NCBI RefSeq assembly: GCF_011386835.1
Contig: NC_088799.1
Span: forward strand, 75,039,302 to 75,103,301
DNA: 64,000 nt
From: Chrysemys picta bellii
Taxonomy: Eukaryota; Chordata; Testudines; Emydidae
Reading direction: 5' to 3'
Each line of letters begins with the position of its first letter. Within the stretch, counting starts at the first letter, position 1. The notes beneath the pieces are model-generated. The model saw only the letters and a program-made list of their open reading frames with translations. It did no database searches and was not told the origin of the DNA. Positions 10,346-23,431 of this stretch are shown in pieces. The position numbers and the translations under genes are program-made.

Positions 10346-13300
10346 AAAGAAGTCTTTGTTTTTTCCATAAGCTGCAGCAAGGTCTTTCAACTTTAGACAA
10401 TATTTGCACAGTTCTAGTTCTAGCTGTGGCTACTATCATACATATACTTTCTAATGAAAACAGCAGTGATGCAGATTAAAAATGAGGAAGGCAAGAGAGT
10501 GTCTTTTGTTGATTTGTAAATGTGCCTGAGTGTGAACAGCTGTGATCCATTGCATGTGATGCAAATGTTTCCCTGCAGTAAAAGGAGAGATGGCATTTGC
10601 TGTGTTATACAGACCATTTTAACCTTCCATTGTATGGTGTCTTTGGTAGGGATTCAATCAACTTGTACAGTGAACTGATGTCATCTAAACAGATGGACAT
10701 AAGTGTAGGCAATCAAGAGACCATGTGTGTGACCAATGATTTTTGGATGATAACACTTAAAAAGCTGTCTGGCCTAAAGCTTGTGAAAGTATTGAAAAGT
10801 TCACGTGGGAAATAAACCAGTTCAGAGCTGGATGAACTTTCAGAATGGGCATGTAGCTTTCAAAGCTTTATGAGTTATAGGCCATCTTGAGTGAAGTGTG
10901 TTGCTGCACAGACTAGAGGGAAGAATTAAAATAAAGTCTATTTGCAGAAGACCCAGTGGCAAAGTTTTGTGTTATTAGGTCAGTAAGGTGTGAAGATCAG
11001 TTCCATTCCTTTTGCATTCATCTGCACAGGAAGGAATGGAATATTTAGTATCAATAAAATCTTTTTATATTAAAGAAAGATTTATGGTGGAAAGCCTGTA
11101 TAACAATGGATCATCCAGTTTCATCAATCATTGTGAATACAGTGAAAAAAACAAACAATTAGCATAAATTATGAAAAGTATATTAGAGTTTTAAAATTCT
11201 CACTATCTTAATAATTAAGATAAGAGTAACTCAGGTAAGGTGATTTGTTTTTAATATATGACTTTTCACCTGACAGTATCTCTTTGTTCTTTTTCTTTTG
11301 TTTTTCCTTCTTTTTAATAATTTGTGTTTTACTGGGCTATTTACAGGTTAGCATATGGATAAATATAGATATGTAAAATGCAGGAAGTTATGCTGGTTTT
11401 AGTTGTGTTATTATGTTCAGATACAAATTAAGGTGCAATTGGTGCACTTTTGTTCTGCATAAAACAAAGAAATTAGTGTAAAATTATTATACACAGACAT
11501 ATAGGGCCTTGTCCAATGTCCATCAAAATAAATGGAAATCTTTCCACTGACTTCACAGGGCTTTAGATCAGGCCAATGGTGCAATATTGTTCTATCATGA
11601 GCAGTCGGTATACAATTTTTGTACATAGCATGTTACAAATAGCTCAGTAGCTGAACATCATTGTTGTTCAAATCAGTCTTTGCTACTCTCTAATCTGAGC
11701 TGTGATGTTCCAGATCTCATATTTTTTATTATAAATCATAACATGATGATGCATTTGCTTGCTGCTATTATTAACATTCTAAATAAATATATTTGATTTG
11801 CAAATGTTAGTATGTGACTGAGTTTCTCCCAGAACAAAATATACCGTTTTTTTAATCAAAAAATGAGTTAATCTCTGATCTTTCACTTACAGTAGACCAA
11901 ATTGTCTCGATCTGTGGGAAGTTTCAGAAAACGTGTATGTGAATACCCTACTTGTCCATGTATGCTAAAGCTGAAACTACGTCTTGTTGAATTCATTTTG
12001 ATGGTGATCCCTGAGTTTCAAAATAAATGACTGATTATTTTTCATTGGCATTCTCTCCATGAAGGTGAGGAGATAGGGGTGCGGAATTTTGGAGGACATA
12101 TGTATGCTTCTCTTTTATATGCTATGACTTGTCTATATCTGGGCTATTCAGAACTGCACAGAGAATGGCCATCTGCCCTTTACATTTGTCTTTCTTTTTC
12201 TGGGTCTTTGCAATTTGTTATAGGTCTTGGACATGAGTGCTGTATGTTGGCCAGTCCATGCTGGTGTGGGGGTAATATCAAAGCTGGGGTATTTATAAAA
12301 AATGGAAGTTATTATTATTTATTATTAAAATGGCAAAACAAACAAACAAACAAACTTTACCCTCCAAGAGGCACATAATGCAGTTTTAGTGGGAAGCCCT
12401 CAAGCTCCCGTTACAATAGGCAGAAATTATCAACCCTTCCCAGGTGTGAGTAGGCTCTAATATGTCTGAAAATTCCTTAAAGCTAAACAAAAAGACCCAC
12501 AGCATTTTTCATTTCTTGGCTGCATATACCGGTAGTGCTAGGTCCTGAGATGCTGTAAATGGAGCTATGCTGACTTACACAAGCTACGGATCTGACTTAT
12601 AAATTTTAATGTTAAAAGTATTTCCAGACTTGCTGTCCCACTCATATAAATTGAAAAAATATGCATTAAAAATAATTTATATTGGTATGCATTGTCTTTT
12701 CAACCCCCAGTCAGGATTAGGAACCCATTTTGGTAGGCATTGTACAGAGTCAAGACATTTCTAATTCATTCAGTGATCTTCAGTGGCTTGCAGTCATGTC
12801 ATTCTGTGCTGTAATTATATCAGATTTCACAATTTTTGCTGTTGTACTATCATTCACAAATTAAGTAGGGTGAGTTTAGGTCAAAAATTGGATGAGAGAC
12901 TTTTAATCAACCCAAATACTGCAGGATATGGTGTTGGTGATTCTGGAGACCTTGCTTGCTAAGTTGCTATATGATCCTGGTTATAAACATCAGATAACTA
13001 CTGAGTACCAGGAATGAGAACAACAGTATCAAGGAAAGGAGGTCGTACTCAACACCATTACTGAAATGCTGGCTCTTCAGTGACACTTTTTTTGGGAGGT
13101 GAGGGGGGGCAATAGGTACATATAACTAAAGATTTTGTTGTTACTCTGCATGTAACTACAGTTACTGGTGAATGTCCTTCCATCACCAATTTCTGCCCTA
13201 ATGATTTTTTACCTTTAGTGTCTTTTAAAGAAAAATGATTTTGAACTGGAGAGATCTGTCTTGCATTCAGAGAGGCTTCTGTTACACACTTTTCTTCTCT

Positions 13301-13943
13301 TTCTGTAAACTATCACCTCTATTGAATTTTAATTCTTTTTCCCACTCCTCTTTTCCACTATGGTCTCTTAGAGGAATAAAACATTGGCACAGAATGATTT
13401 TCTGGACTGTTAATTTTAGAAAATATGCAATGCCATCATAGTTCTAGAAAACTAAAGCAGGGCCTCTTATGTCCATTATGAAAAGTTTACTTTCTGTAAT
13501 ATCTAAAATTAATCTCCCCCACATCTCTGAGACACCAATTTCCCATTTTTTAAAAATGCAGCTTTTATTTTATAACACCTTATAGTTATCATTTACAGTT
13601 TCTCAGTGGTTTTCTTTTAAACATTAAGGACTACACTGTGACATAAACTACTGCTAAGCTTTGGGTGTGGTGCAAAGTCCCTCCCCCTCCCCTGTGCACA
13701 CCTACAGCAGGAGTTCTGGAAGCCACTGCCTCTTGGAACTCCAAGGAAACCAGTCACTATACTAGCCTCAAAGAGGTTACAGTGTATTCTCCCCTCCATA
13801 TCCTGTCAGATTTTCTGGTCTACTGCAGATTGATCAATGCTATAGTTTGCCTTTTCCCATCCCTCTGTACCCACTTTGCATAGGGTAGCATTGATTATGG
13901 CACTAATTCTGCAGAATCCTTTACACATTGACTCATATGTGAT
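10346..13943. other. AT-rich intergenic stretch, no gene recognised
   Basis: No open frame here resembles a known protein. It contains a palindromic repeat at 11504-11574, a short (AAAC)n array at about 12337-12356 and otherwise unique-looking AT-rich DNA. Parts could be conserved non-coding elements, but that cannot be judged from one sequence. Confidence 0.6.
11504..11574. repeat. Palindromic ancient repeat (GGGCCT...AGGCC type)
   Basis: Left half GGGCCTTGTCCAATGTCCAT pairs imperfectly with right half GGGCTTTAGATCAGGCC. It is closely related to 49644-49715, and both are followed by AATG(G/A)TGCA. It is probably an old miniature element. Confidence 0.65.
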
Positions 13944-14722
13944 CAGGGCTGGTGATCGCACCCTAGGCGAAACTTCCACCTTCCGCCCTCCCCCCTCCCC
14001 GAGCCCTACAGCAGCTCCCCCCCTCCGCCCTGAGGCGCCCCCCCTGCGGCAGCTCTCCACCCCCCCCCGACCCGAGGAGCCATGCGGCAGCTCCCCACCC
14101 CAGCTCACCTCTGCTCCACCCCCTCCCCGAGCCCTGCGGCAGCTTCCCACCCCCTTCTGCCCTGAGGCGCCCCCCATGGCAGCTCCCCCCCCGCCTGGGG
14201 AGCCGTGCGGCAGCTCCCCACCCCAGCTCACCTCTGCTCCGCCTCCTCCCCAAGCCCTGCGGCAGCTCCCCCCCCCCGCCCTGAGGCGCCCCGTGGCAGC
14301 TCCCCCGCCCCGCCCGGGGAGCCATGTGGCAGCTCCCCGCCCCAGCTCACCTCTGCTCCGCCTCCTCCCCGAGCACGCCGTCGCTGCTCCACTTCTCCCG
14401 CCTCCCAGGCTTGCGGCGCCAATCAGCTGTTTGGCACCGTAAGCCTGGGAGGGAGAGAAGCAGAGTGGGGCAGCGTGCTCAGGGGAGGAGGGGGAGCAGA
14501 GGTGAGCTGGGGTGGGGAGTTCCCCTGCATGCTGCCCTCCCCCTTACTTGCTGCAGGTGGCCCTCCCGGCGCCCTCCCACCCCAGCTCCCTCTGCCTAAA
14601 TGCCGGTGGCGACTGGGGCGGCCGAAGATCCAGCTGCTGTGGTCGCAGCTGAAGAAAATGCCCCCCAAATCCTAGTGTCCTAGGCGACCACCTAGGTCGC
14701 CTAATTGGTTGCACCGGCACTG
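13944..14722. mobile_element. hAT miniature element with perfect 8-bp target duplication
   Basis: Perfect direct repeats TATGTGAT (13936-13943 and 14723-14730) flank a 779-bp element. Its ends are CAGGGCTGGTG and, reverse-complemented, CAGTGCCGGTGC, with CCTAGGCG motifs just inside both. The interior is very GC-rich and tandemly reiterated. It has no transposase; the long proline- and glycine-rich open frames on both strands are by-products of the repeat. The intact target duplication suggests a relatively recent insertion. Confidence 0.92.
13990..14400. repeat. GC-rich tandem repeat inside the hAT element
   Basis: Degenerate units of roughly 60-130 bp reiterate GCGGCAGCTCCCC, CCCAGCTCACCTCTGCTCC and CCCTGAGGCGCCCC. 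At least four copies of the CAGCTCACCTCTGCTCC motif are visible (about 14100, 14222, 14342, with a reverse-orientation relative near 14500). Confidence 0.8.
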
Positions 14723-14730
14723 TATGTGAT

Positions 14731-16105
14731 TAATAGAAAGGATGGAGGAAAGAGATTCCTTGCCCTGCATGCTCACATAGGGACGACTGAACACAATCTA
14801 GCTCTGTTCTGAGATTTTCCCATCTCCCTAAAAAATCCCATAATTTATCTCATACCTGAATAGTGTAAAGTGCTATTTTTAATTGGTGAATGTGAGCCTT
14901 AATAAGAGAATGGAACATGAATCACCTATCCTCTTCTTAAAAAATATGTTTCATCCATTGATTTCTTAGTGCTAAGCCTAGTGCATTAGAGTTTACTTTT
15001 CTTAAAAAATACAGGTCAAAGCTCTACACTGGTGATGCAGCTTTGCAGTTGATATGTTTAAGCCACTCTTTTGCTTTAAAAATAAGGATTTTAACTTAAT
15101 TCTTGACTATTTCGCCTTTCATGGTTTCAAGGTTTCTTTGTTCTCTCAGTCAAATAAAAGAGAACTTAATGGGGAAATCACTTCCATCATTGATTTATCT
15201 CAGTCTGTGATAGGAAATTTAAATTTTTTTCCATATCTGCTTCTTTCTTTTTAAGAAAAAGTTAATTATGTCTTTAAGAGCATTACTGCAATTATTTGCA
15301 TCTTTTTTTTTTCTTCTTCTTCTTCTTTTGGAAGGGTAACTATTTTTGCGTTGAATGATTCATCTGGGATATTTCTGAGACCTTTTCAATGTGTAACAGA
15401 ATTTTTTAAAGAAGTTCTTTGAGGATTTTGTCTAAAAATACTTTTGATTTTGGCTTCAAAGTTTTCATAATTTGTAGGATTCTTTTTAAGAATTCTTTTT
15501 TAAGTATTTAGAATGTGGTATGGTATCACAGTTAATGTGTAATTAACTGAGTCATAGGAGACATCATAGTAATTTCCCATCTGTCACAAAAGAGGTTGAT
15601 TTTCCCCTTCAGCTGTTTTTTTAAACCTATCAGTAAATAGGGAAATATTGACTTTTAGCCGATCAACTAAACTTTCTAGAATGACAATTCTTAAGTAAAT
15701 AAAATATTTTTTAATCAATGCAGGAATGCATGTAGTGGATAGAAGCGCCTCTGACTTTGACCAATGACCAGAAAGGCTTTTTGCCAAGACATGAAGTCAA
15801 TGGGATTACTCACATGCATAAAACTTAACGTGGTCAAATTGTTTGCTGGATTAGGGCACAAGAGTCTTTATGACAGTCATCAGGTGCAGGCGAACTAGAG
15901 GCAAGAAAGATGGGATAGTAGTTAGTGCTCTAACCTTAAGCCTGGGATCTTGGGAGATCCAGGTACAATTATTTTTACCACCACAGACTTCCTTTGTGAC
16001 CTTGGGCAAGTCACTTAAGTCCCGGTCCATGAAAGTAAATGGCAAGACTCCCATTACCTTCAATGGGAGCTGGATCAGTCCTTCTGTGCCTCAGTTCCTC
16101 AACTC
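14731..16105. other. AT-rich intergenic stretch
   Basis: No gene is seen. There is a pyrimidine-rich (TTC)n tract at about 15309-15330. A motif GAAGTCAATGGGATTACTCA near 15794 belongs to an old palindromic repeat related to 38927-39031. A weak tRNA-like or SINE-like feature may lie near 15890-16010, but I could not define it. Confidence 0.5.
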
Positions 16106-16470
16106 TCAGCCCTGGTCTGCACTACGAGTTTAGGTCTAATTTAGCAGAGTTAGGTCGATTTAACCCTGCACCTGTCCACATGACCAAGCCTGTTTTGTCA
16201 ACTTAAAGGGCTCTTAAAATCGATTTCTGTACTCCTCCACGGTGAGGGGTTTAGCGCTAAAATCGACCTTGCTGGGTTGAATTTGGGGTAGTGTGGACGC
16301 AATTCGACGGTATTGGCCTCCGGGAGCTATCCCTGAGTGCTCCATTGTGACCGCTCTGGACAGCACTCTCAACTCAGATGCACTGGCCAGGTAGACAGGA
16401 AAAGCCCCGGGAACTTTTGAATTTCATTTCCTGTTTGGCCAGCGTGGTGAGCTGATCAGCACAGGTGACC

Positions 16471-18475
16471 ATGCAGAGGTCATCAGCACAGGTGATCATG
16501 GAGCCCCAGAATCGCCAAAGAGCTCCAGCATGGACCGAACAGGAGGTACTGGATCTGACTGCTGTATGGGGAGAAGAATCCATCCAGGCAGAACTCCATT
16601 ACAAAAGACGAAATACCAATATATTTGCCAAAATCTCCAAGGGCATGATGGACAGAGGGTACAACAGGGACACACACCAGTGCCGCGTGAAAGTTAAGGA
16701 GCTGAGGCAAGCCTACCAAAAAACAAAGGATGCAAACGGTCGATCCGGATCAGATCCCCATACATGCCGCTTCTATGATGAGCTGCATGCAATTCTATTA
16801 CCACTATCCCCCACTGTCCGTGGACACCTGCAAGGCGGGAGTCTCACACAACAGGGATGAGGATTTTGTGGATGAGGAAGATGATGAGGAGGAGGAGGTT
16901 GAGGATAGGGCACAGCAGGCAAGCGGAGAATCCCATCTCCTCAGCAACCAGGAACTGTTCATCACCCTGGAGCCAATACCCTCCCAACCCTCCCAAAGCA
17001 GGCTCCCGGACCTTGAAGCCAGAGAAGGCACCTCTGGTGAGTGTACTTTTGTAAATATAATACAGGGTTTAAAAGCAGGCATGTTTAATGATTAATTTGC
17101 CCCTGAAGACTTGGGATGCATTCGTGGCCAGTATAGCTACTGGAAAAGTCTGTTAACGTGTCTGGGGATGGAGCAGAAATCTTCCAGGGACATCTCCATG
17201 AAGCTCTCCTGGAGCTACTCTAAAAGCCTTTGCAGAAGGTTTCTGGGGAGGGCAGCCTTATTCCATCCTCCGTGGTAGGACACTTTACTACGTCAAGCCA
17301 GTAGCAAGTAGTCTGGAATCATTGCAGAACAAAACATTGCAGCAAATGGGTCCGGGCTTTGGTGGCATTCAAGCAACATCCGTTCTTTATCTCTCTGTGT
17401 TAGCCTCAGGAGAGTGATATAATTCATGGTCATCTCGTTGAAATACAGAAAATTTGTTTAAGGGGACATTCAGAGGTGCCCTGCTGGGCTGCTGGGCTGT
17501 TTGCCTTTGGCTGAAAAGAAATCATCCCCGCTGTTAGCCACACAGTGGGGGGAGGCCCGTTCATGCTGAGCTGTTCACGTTTGGCTGACAGGGATCTTCC
17601 CTGATACTAGCCACGTAGGTGGTGGGGGGAAGTAGGGGGGTCTGAAGTGATCATCCCAGAGAATTGGGTGTGGGGGGGGTTAGATTGTGCTGCACATTCA
17701 CCCTAAAACCGCAGCCCCTCCTTTTAAATGGCCAACCCAATGGGCTTTGCTTGGTATGGGAAAGGAGGGCGCTGCTGTTTGAAACCGTTCCCATATGTTA
17801 TGAAGGTTGAAGAAGCCAAAACCCTTTGCCTAACCATGGCTGCCTGCAAGCCGAATTCTGTTGCCCAGCCGAGCGTGTGTGATGTCTCACACCAAACCGG
17901 CAGGCACTCAATATAAGAGGCAAAATGCGACCTTGTACCAAAAGCACATGTGCTATGTAATTGATTCAGTGTGAAATAGTCTTCCCTTTGTTCTCTAAAA
18001 TGTATTTTTTAAATACTACTCTCCCTTTTTTTCCTCCCGCAGCTACAAATGTTTCTACGCTCCCCCTATCATCTCTGTCCCAGAGGCTAGCGCCGACGAC
18101 ATGTTCTCAGAGCTCATGCAGTCCTCCCATACTGAAAGAGCTCAGCAGAATGTGTGGAGGCAAACAATGGCAGAGTCCAGGAAAGCGTTAAATGAACGGA
18201 ATGAGAGGAGGGAGGAGCACAATGAGAGGAGGCAGGATGCAATGCTGAGGCTAATGGGGGAGCAAACTGACATGCTCAGGCATCTGATGGAGCTGCAGGA
18301 AAGGCAGCAGGAGCACAGACCGCCGCTGCAGCCCCTGTATAACCGCCTGCCCTCCTCCCCAAGTTCCATATCCTCCTCACCCAGATGCCCAAGAACGTGG
18401 GGGGGAGAGGCTACGGGCACCCAGTCACTCCACCCCATAAGATTGCCCAAGCAACAGAAGGCTGGCATTCAATAA
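16471..18475 (+). pseudogene. Harbinger Myb/SANT-like DNA-binding protein (copy 2), frameshifted
   Basis: Same gene as at 2051. Exon 1 begins at ATG 16471. The SANT-like domain is well preserved (RAPAWTEQEVLDLTAVWGEE; HQCRVKVKELRQAYQ; CRFYDELHAI). A frameshift near 16795, where the Thr-rich linker is shortened, moves the acidic region into another frame (NRDEDFVDEEDDEEEEVEDR). The donor GTGAGT is intact at 17037 and the acceptor AG is at 18041-18042. In exon 2 a deletion removes the basic RRRK-type stretch after QRLA and shifts the frame; the coiled coil (EHNERRQDAMLRLMGEQTDM) then continues in the frame opened at 18101. At least two frame changes make it inactive. Confidence 0.87.
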
Positions 18476-18778
18476 GTTTTGAAGTGCAGTGTGGCCTCGT
18501 CCTTCCCTCCTCCCCTCATCCACCACCCCACCTGGTGCTTCCCTCCTCACCCACCCCTCCCGGGCTACCTGGCGAGTTTTCCCCCTATTTGTGTGATGAA
18601 TGAATAAAGAATACATGATTTTGAAACAATAATGACTTTATTGCCTCTGAAAGCGGTGATTGAAGGCGGGAGGTCAGTTGGCTTACAGGGAAGTAGAGTC
18701 AACCAAGGGGCGGGTTTTCATCAAGGAGAAACAAACAGAACTGTCACACCGTAGCCTGGCCAGTCATGAAACTGGTTT

Positions 18779-20029
18779 TTACTTCTCTGATGCGCAGGGC
18801 ACCCAGCATTCATGCTGGGCACCATACCAGGGTGCTCTTCTAATCACCCTGGTGTCTGACTGCACATAATCAGCTGCCAGGCAATTTGCCCCAACCTCCC
18901 ACCCCACCATAAACGTCTCCCCCTTACTGTCACAGATATTGTGGAGCACACAGCAAGCAGCAATAACAATGGGAATATTGGTTTCGCTGAGGTTTAACCT
19001 AGTTAGTAAACTGTGCCGGCGAGCTTTTAAACGTCCAAATGCACATTCTGCCACCATTCTGCACTTGCTCAGCCTATAGTTGAACTGCTCCTTACTACTG
19101 TCCAGTCTGCCTGTGTATAGCTTCATGAGCCATGGAATTAAGGGGTAGGTTGGGTCCCCAAGGATAACTATAGGCATTTCAACATCCCCAACGATAATTT
19201 TCTGGTCTGGGAAGTAAGTTCCTTCCTGCAGCTGTTGAAACAGACCAGAGTTCCTGAAGATGCGAGCGTCATGCACCTTTTCCGGCCATCCCACGTTGAT
19301 GTTGATGAAACGTCCCTTGTGATCCACCAGTGCTTGCAGCACCATTGAAAAGTACCCCTTGCGGTTTACGTACTGGCTACCAAGGTGGTCCGGTCCCAAG
19401 ATAGGGATATGCATTCCGTCTATCGCCCCACCACGGTTAGAGAACCCCGTTGCAGCAAAGCCATCCACTATGACCTGCACATTTCCCAGAGTCACTACCC
19501 TTGATAGCAGCAGCATTGGCTACTTGGATCACAGCAGCTCCCAAGTAGATTTGCCCACTCCAAATTGATTCCCGACTGACTGGTAGCTGTCTGGCGTTGC
19601 AAGCTTCCAGAGGACTATTACCACTTACTTCTCAACTGTGAGGGCTGCTCTCATCTTGGTATTCTTGCGCTTCACGGCAGGGGAAAGCAAGTCACAAAGT
19701 TCCATGAAAATGCCCTTACGTATGTGAAAGTTCCGCAGCCACTGGGAATCATCCCAGACCTGCAACACTATGCGGTCCCACCAGTCTGTGCTTGTTTCCC
19801 CGTCCCAGAATCGACGTTGCATGGCATGAACCTGCCCCATTAGCACCATGATGTCCAAATTGCCAGGGCCCATGATTTGAGAGAAGTCTGTGTCCATGTC
19901 CTCATCACTATTGTGATCACACTGTCGTCGCCTCCTCGCCTGCTTTTGCAGGTTCTGCACATACTGCAAGATAATGCGCGAGGTGTTTACAATTCTCATA
20001 ACAGCAGTGGTGAGCTGAGCGGGCTCCAT
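18779..20029 (-). pseudogene. Harbinger transposase (copy 2), nearly complete but broken
   Basis: HARBI1-like DDE nuclease, the protein that cuts and pastes the element. The start is ATG at 20029 (MEPAQLTTAVMR), shared with copies 1 and 3. The N-terminal part reads to a TAA/TAG-type stop near 19625 and includes TDWWDRIVLQVWDDSQWLRN. A 1-nt deletion near 19545 (GVGKST then WELL instead of VGAA) shifts the frame. The C-terminal 245 residues are open at 19516-18779 and keep the catalytic residues: Asp in GGAIDGMHIPI (codon at 19420-19418), Asp in VILGDPTYPL and Glu in VAECAFGRLKA. This is the only copy here with the whole catalytic triad, but it is not translatable as one protein. Confidence 0.9.
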
Positions 20030-20060
20030 GCTTGCCGTGGTATGGTGTCTGCAGGAGAAC

Positions 20061-20350
20061 AGGAGAGCAGAGTTGCAGTGGAAGTGGTGGATGGTGACAG
20101 ATGCCACGAGAATAGATACTTATACAGAACGACGAGAGATCCTGCGAGCTGGATTCATGGCACCAGGAGAGCAGGAGAGCAGAGTTGCAGTGGAAGCGGT
20201 GGAGGACGACGGTTAGCACCGTGCACATTTCCCGAAGACGAACACACGTAGCCGGGAGCCCCTGACAGCCAACATGGAGAAATTCGCTATCGAGACAAGA
20301 GCAGGAGAGCAGAGTTGCAGCAGAAGCAGTATATGACAACTGTTAGCAGT
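20061..20350. repeat. Three-unit tandem repeat in Harbinger leader (copy 2)
   Basis: The motif AGGAGAGCAGAGTTGCAG recurs at about 20061, 20173 and 20303, each followed by a related (T/C)(G/A)GAAG(T/C)(G/A)GT segment. The period is about 112-130 bp. It lies between the two MEPAQ-like starts of the transposase leader. Confidence 0.85.
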
Positions 20351-20779
20351 CCTACTTCACTGTCTGCTGACAGCAGCACCCAGGACACAACAGCGGCAGT
20401 GTTGGTGAGCTGAGCTGAGCTGGCTGCATGCTTGCCGTGGTATGGCGTCTGCATGGGAAAAAAGGCGTGAAATGATTGTCTGCCATTGCTTTCACGGAGG
20501 GAGGGTCGACTAACGACATGTACCCCAAACAATGTTTTTGTCCCATCAGGCATTGGGAGCTTAACCCAGAATTCCAATGGGGAGCAGAGACTGCGGGAAC
20601 TGTGGGATAGCTACCCACAGTGCACTGCTCCGTAAGTCGATGCTAGCCACGGTAGTGAGGACGCACTCCGCCAACTTAATGCGCTTAGTGTGGACATGCG
20701 CAATCGACTGTATAAAATCGATTTCTAAAAATCAACTTCTATAAAATCGACCTAATTTCGTAGTGTAGATATACCCTAA

Positions 20780-23295
20780 GATGGGGCATAACAGTACCTC
20801 CAAGGAGAGTTGTAAGGATAAAACACATTAAAGATTGGGAGGCTACATTAAGGAAAGTTTCCAAATGGAAAGGGGGTATTCAAATCCTTTTTGACTATAG
20901 TTAACGTAAAAGGATTTAAAAAGCAAAATTTATGGATATGACTTCTGTGGTTCTAGGCTTGTGACTTAAACGTTTTGCTTCAGTTTTTTCCATTTGTGAA
21001 ATGGAGACAAAAATACTTAATTATTTCACAGACCTGTTGCAAGGATAAGTATATGTTTGTAAAGTGGTTTGACAAAGATTAAGAACTAAGTATAACTATT
21101 TTACACTACTGTGAAAGGCAGATTTTTAAAGTCAAAAGTTAAATTCTGTAAATACATGAAAAAGCTCAAATATCAGGCATAAAGGAAAAAACATATTTTG
21201 CTGAAAGTTAACAAAAATATGGAAAATAATTGGTAAAAATGGAAGACTAATAACATCAGAAGACTAAACATGAAATCGTAACATCAGATTTGCATGTCTT
21301 TCTGAACTTTTATTATTTTAATGATGCGGTTTGAATCATTTGTTAAAATGCTGTGCTGGGTTATGTATTAGTTCAAACCTTGTTGATAAAAAAACAAAAC
21401 AAAGAAAACAAATTAATTTATTGAATGTAAATAGGTACAGTTTTTACCTTTAATCTTGTCAATGTGCATTCTTGAATGTGTTTAGGCAATTCTAATTGAC
21501 TGGGTCCTAGTTCAATATAATATAGGGAAATTCTGCAATGAGGCCACTGAATGTGCAATTTAATTATGCTGGTGTGCACTTCTATTTTTTTCTAATGCAG
21601 AGGATCTATTGGTAAAATGAATGCCCATTTTGTGGTCTGTTATGCAGAAAATGTTTAATCCAGTGTTTGATTTACTCTGTTAAATCTTCTTTATTGAATG
21701 CGGTTATTCATCCGTGCAGAATTGGGTATGCTGCTTTCTGTTACTATGACATTGCAATTAAATAGCTAAAGAGAAAAACATGGTAAGACATTTTCTAAAG
21801 GTCCATGACATTCCCATAAAATTATTCATATTTATATATTGTTTTTCTCTTTTATTTGTTTTTACGTTGCCAATACTAAAACTGAACAGTACAGAGAAAT
21901 ATTTTTTCATTGCAGAGCTTGACAAATCCAGCAGTTAAGGATCCTAGATGAACATTTTGTCAAATAAACTAGTACTAAGAAGAATTTCTGGTCCAGTGGA
22001 TAATGACTGTCATCATGAAATAGGATTGTACTGATTGCCATCTTAATGAATGAAGCTAGCAGGAGCTCAGAGAACCAAACAACAGCATTTTGTGATGGGA
22101 TAAATAGTTGGGCACTTTGGATACAGGAAGACATTGATAGGGAAATCACTCTACCCCTGTGCACTTTTAGAGTGGTATTAAATCATAAAACATATTCTCA
22201 AGTTTAAATACTTGAAATAACGTTTTCATGCACACTTCCTTTTCTTAGCAAGAAAAGGGTCTGAGAGGAGAATTTATAATCTCTTTCTGTCACATTTCAT
22301 CAAATATTACATTATAGATTATAACATTCTCAATGATATGATGGTATTTCTTCCTCATCTCAAAACATTTAGGACAGGGATGATCAACATTGTGAAGTAT
22401 TTGGGGCTGAACAGTTGCTGTTGAGAGTGAAAAACAAAGAAAAGAGCCTTTGTTAATAGGATAGGGCTACAGGGACTGCAGGATAGGAAAACTGTAAACA
22501 AGTTTTTGCAAAACAGCTGCTAGGATAATTATAAGGCACATAAGATTTGGTCTTACTACTTTTATATCATTAGAATCCATCATTGTTTGTTTAGCCTTAA
22601 ATATTATAACTATTAATTTTCTTCATCTGTTATTTGTTTCTTAGCCTATTGAGAAGCCCCGATGTCTGAACACATTTTATATTTGTCTTTAATGTTGTTT
22701 GAAGTTTTCCACTGTGTTTCCTAAGTTTTCTGGCGTGTGTCCTATTAACAAGGATTCCGTTGTGTATGAATTTTACCATGTCTGGTGGAACTTTAGGACT
22801 GAGGTGGTCTCTGGTTTGCATTAGTTGTTTTCTACTATTTTTTCCATTCTTTTTCTGTGTAAGCAAGGGACTTGTAATAAGGTGTTAACAGGCTACTGGT
22901 TGGTTTATTATTACTTACGAGTTAAGGTGTTAAGACTTGAATATATTCACACACACATTCAAATAACATTAAGAATTTAGTTTAAACATTCACAAGGCAA
23001 TAAATGCAGAGTAAAAAATGAAACTCTGTCTAAATGTTATCCTTTTGTACTTCGGGTAGGTATTCCTAGCTCTTTGTAATCTTGCTTAAATTACTAAGGC
23101 TGGGGTTTTCAAAATTGCTCATCTTTCATTTAGGCACCATAATAAATACTAGATTTTCAAAAGAGTCCAGCAAATTTGATGCCAATCTCTTTTGAAAATC
23201 TTGCCAAAAGTGTTACAATAGGATTTGCTGGATGTTGAGCTCTTTTGAAAATCTGGTTCCAATTATGGGTGCTGAGAATTTGAATATCTGGCCCT
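20780..23295. other. AT-rich intergenic stretch, nothing recognised
   Basis: No coding sequence, structural RNA or well-defined mobile element was recognised in this 2.5 kb. Open frames at 21907-22164 and 22630-22866 (minus) do not resemble any protein I know. Confidence 0.55.
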
Positions 23296-23412
23296 GAGGC
23301 CAAGTTCCACAAAGTTACTTGGGCGCTTAAGACTCGGGTTTAGGTGCCTAAGTCCCATTCTCCACTGTGATCCACAAAACTGCTGCTGAATGCTTTAGGT
23401 GCCTAACCTCCA

Positions 23413-23431
23413 GAGAGAGAGAGAGAGAGAC
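23413..23431. repeat. (GA)n microsatellite
   Basis: About nine uninterrupted AG dinucleotides, followed by a weaker TCTC-rich stretch at 23480-23492 that could pair with it inside the palindromic element. Confidence 0.9.

Larger units (their letters stand above)
16109..20776 (+). mobile_element. PIF/Harbinger DNA transposon, copy 2
   Basis: At 4668 bp this is the longest of the three copies and lies in the same orientation as copy 1. The termini are GCCCTGGTCTGCACTACGAG at the left and, reverse-complemented, GGGTATATCTACACTACGAA at the right. Flanking triplets are TCA (16106-16108) and TAA (20777-20779), a 3-bp target duplication with one change. It keeps the complete gene layout: DNA-binding protein gene on plus, full-length though broken transposase gene on minus, and the 3' untranslated regions between them. 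Confidence 0.92.

Noticed and set aside
13876..14442. 188-codon proline-rich open frame and the opposite glycine-rich frames
   Set aside because: They fall in the tandem repeat of the hAT element at 13944-14722; frames are open on both strands because GC-rich repeats have few stop codons.
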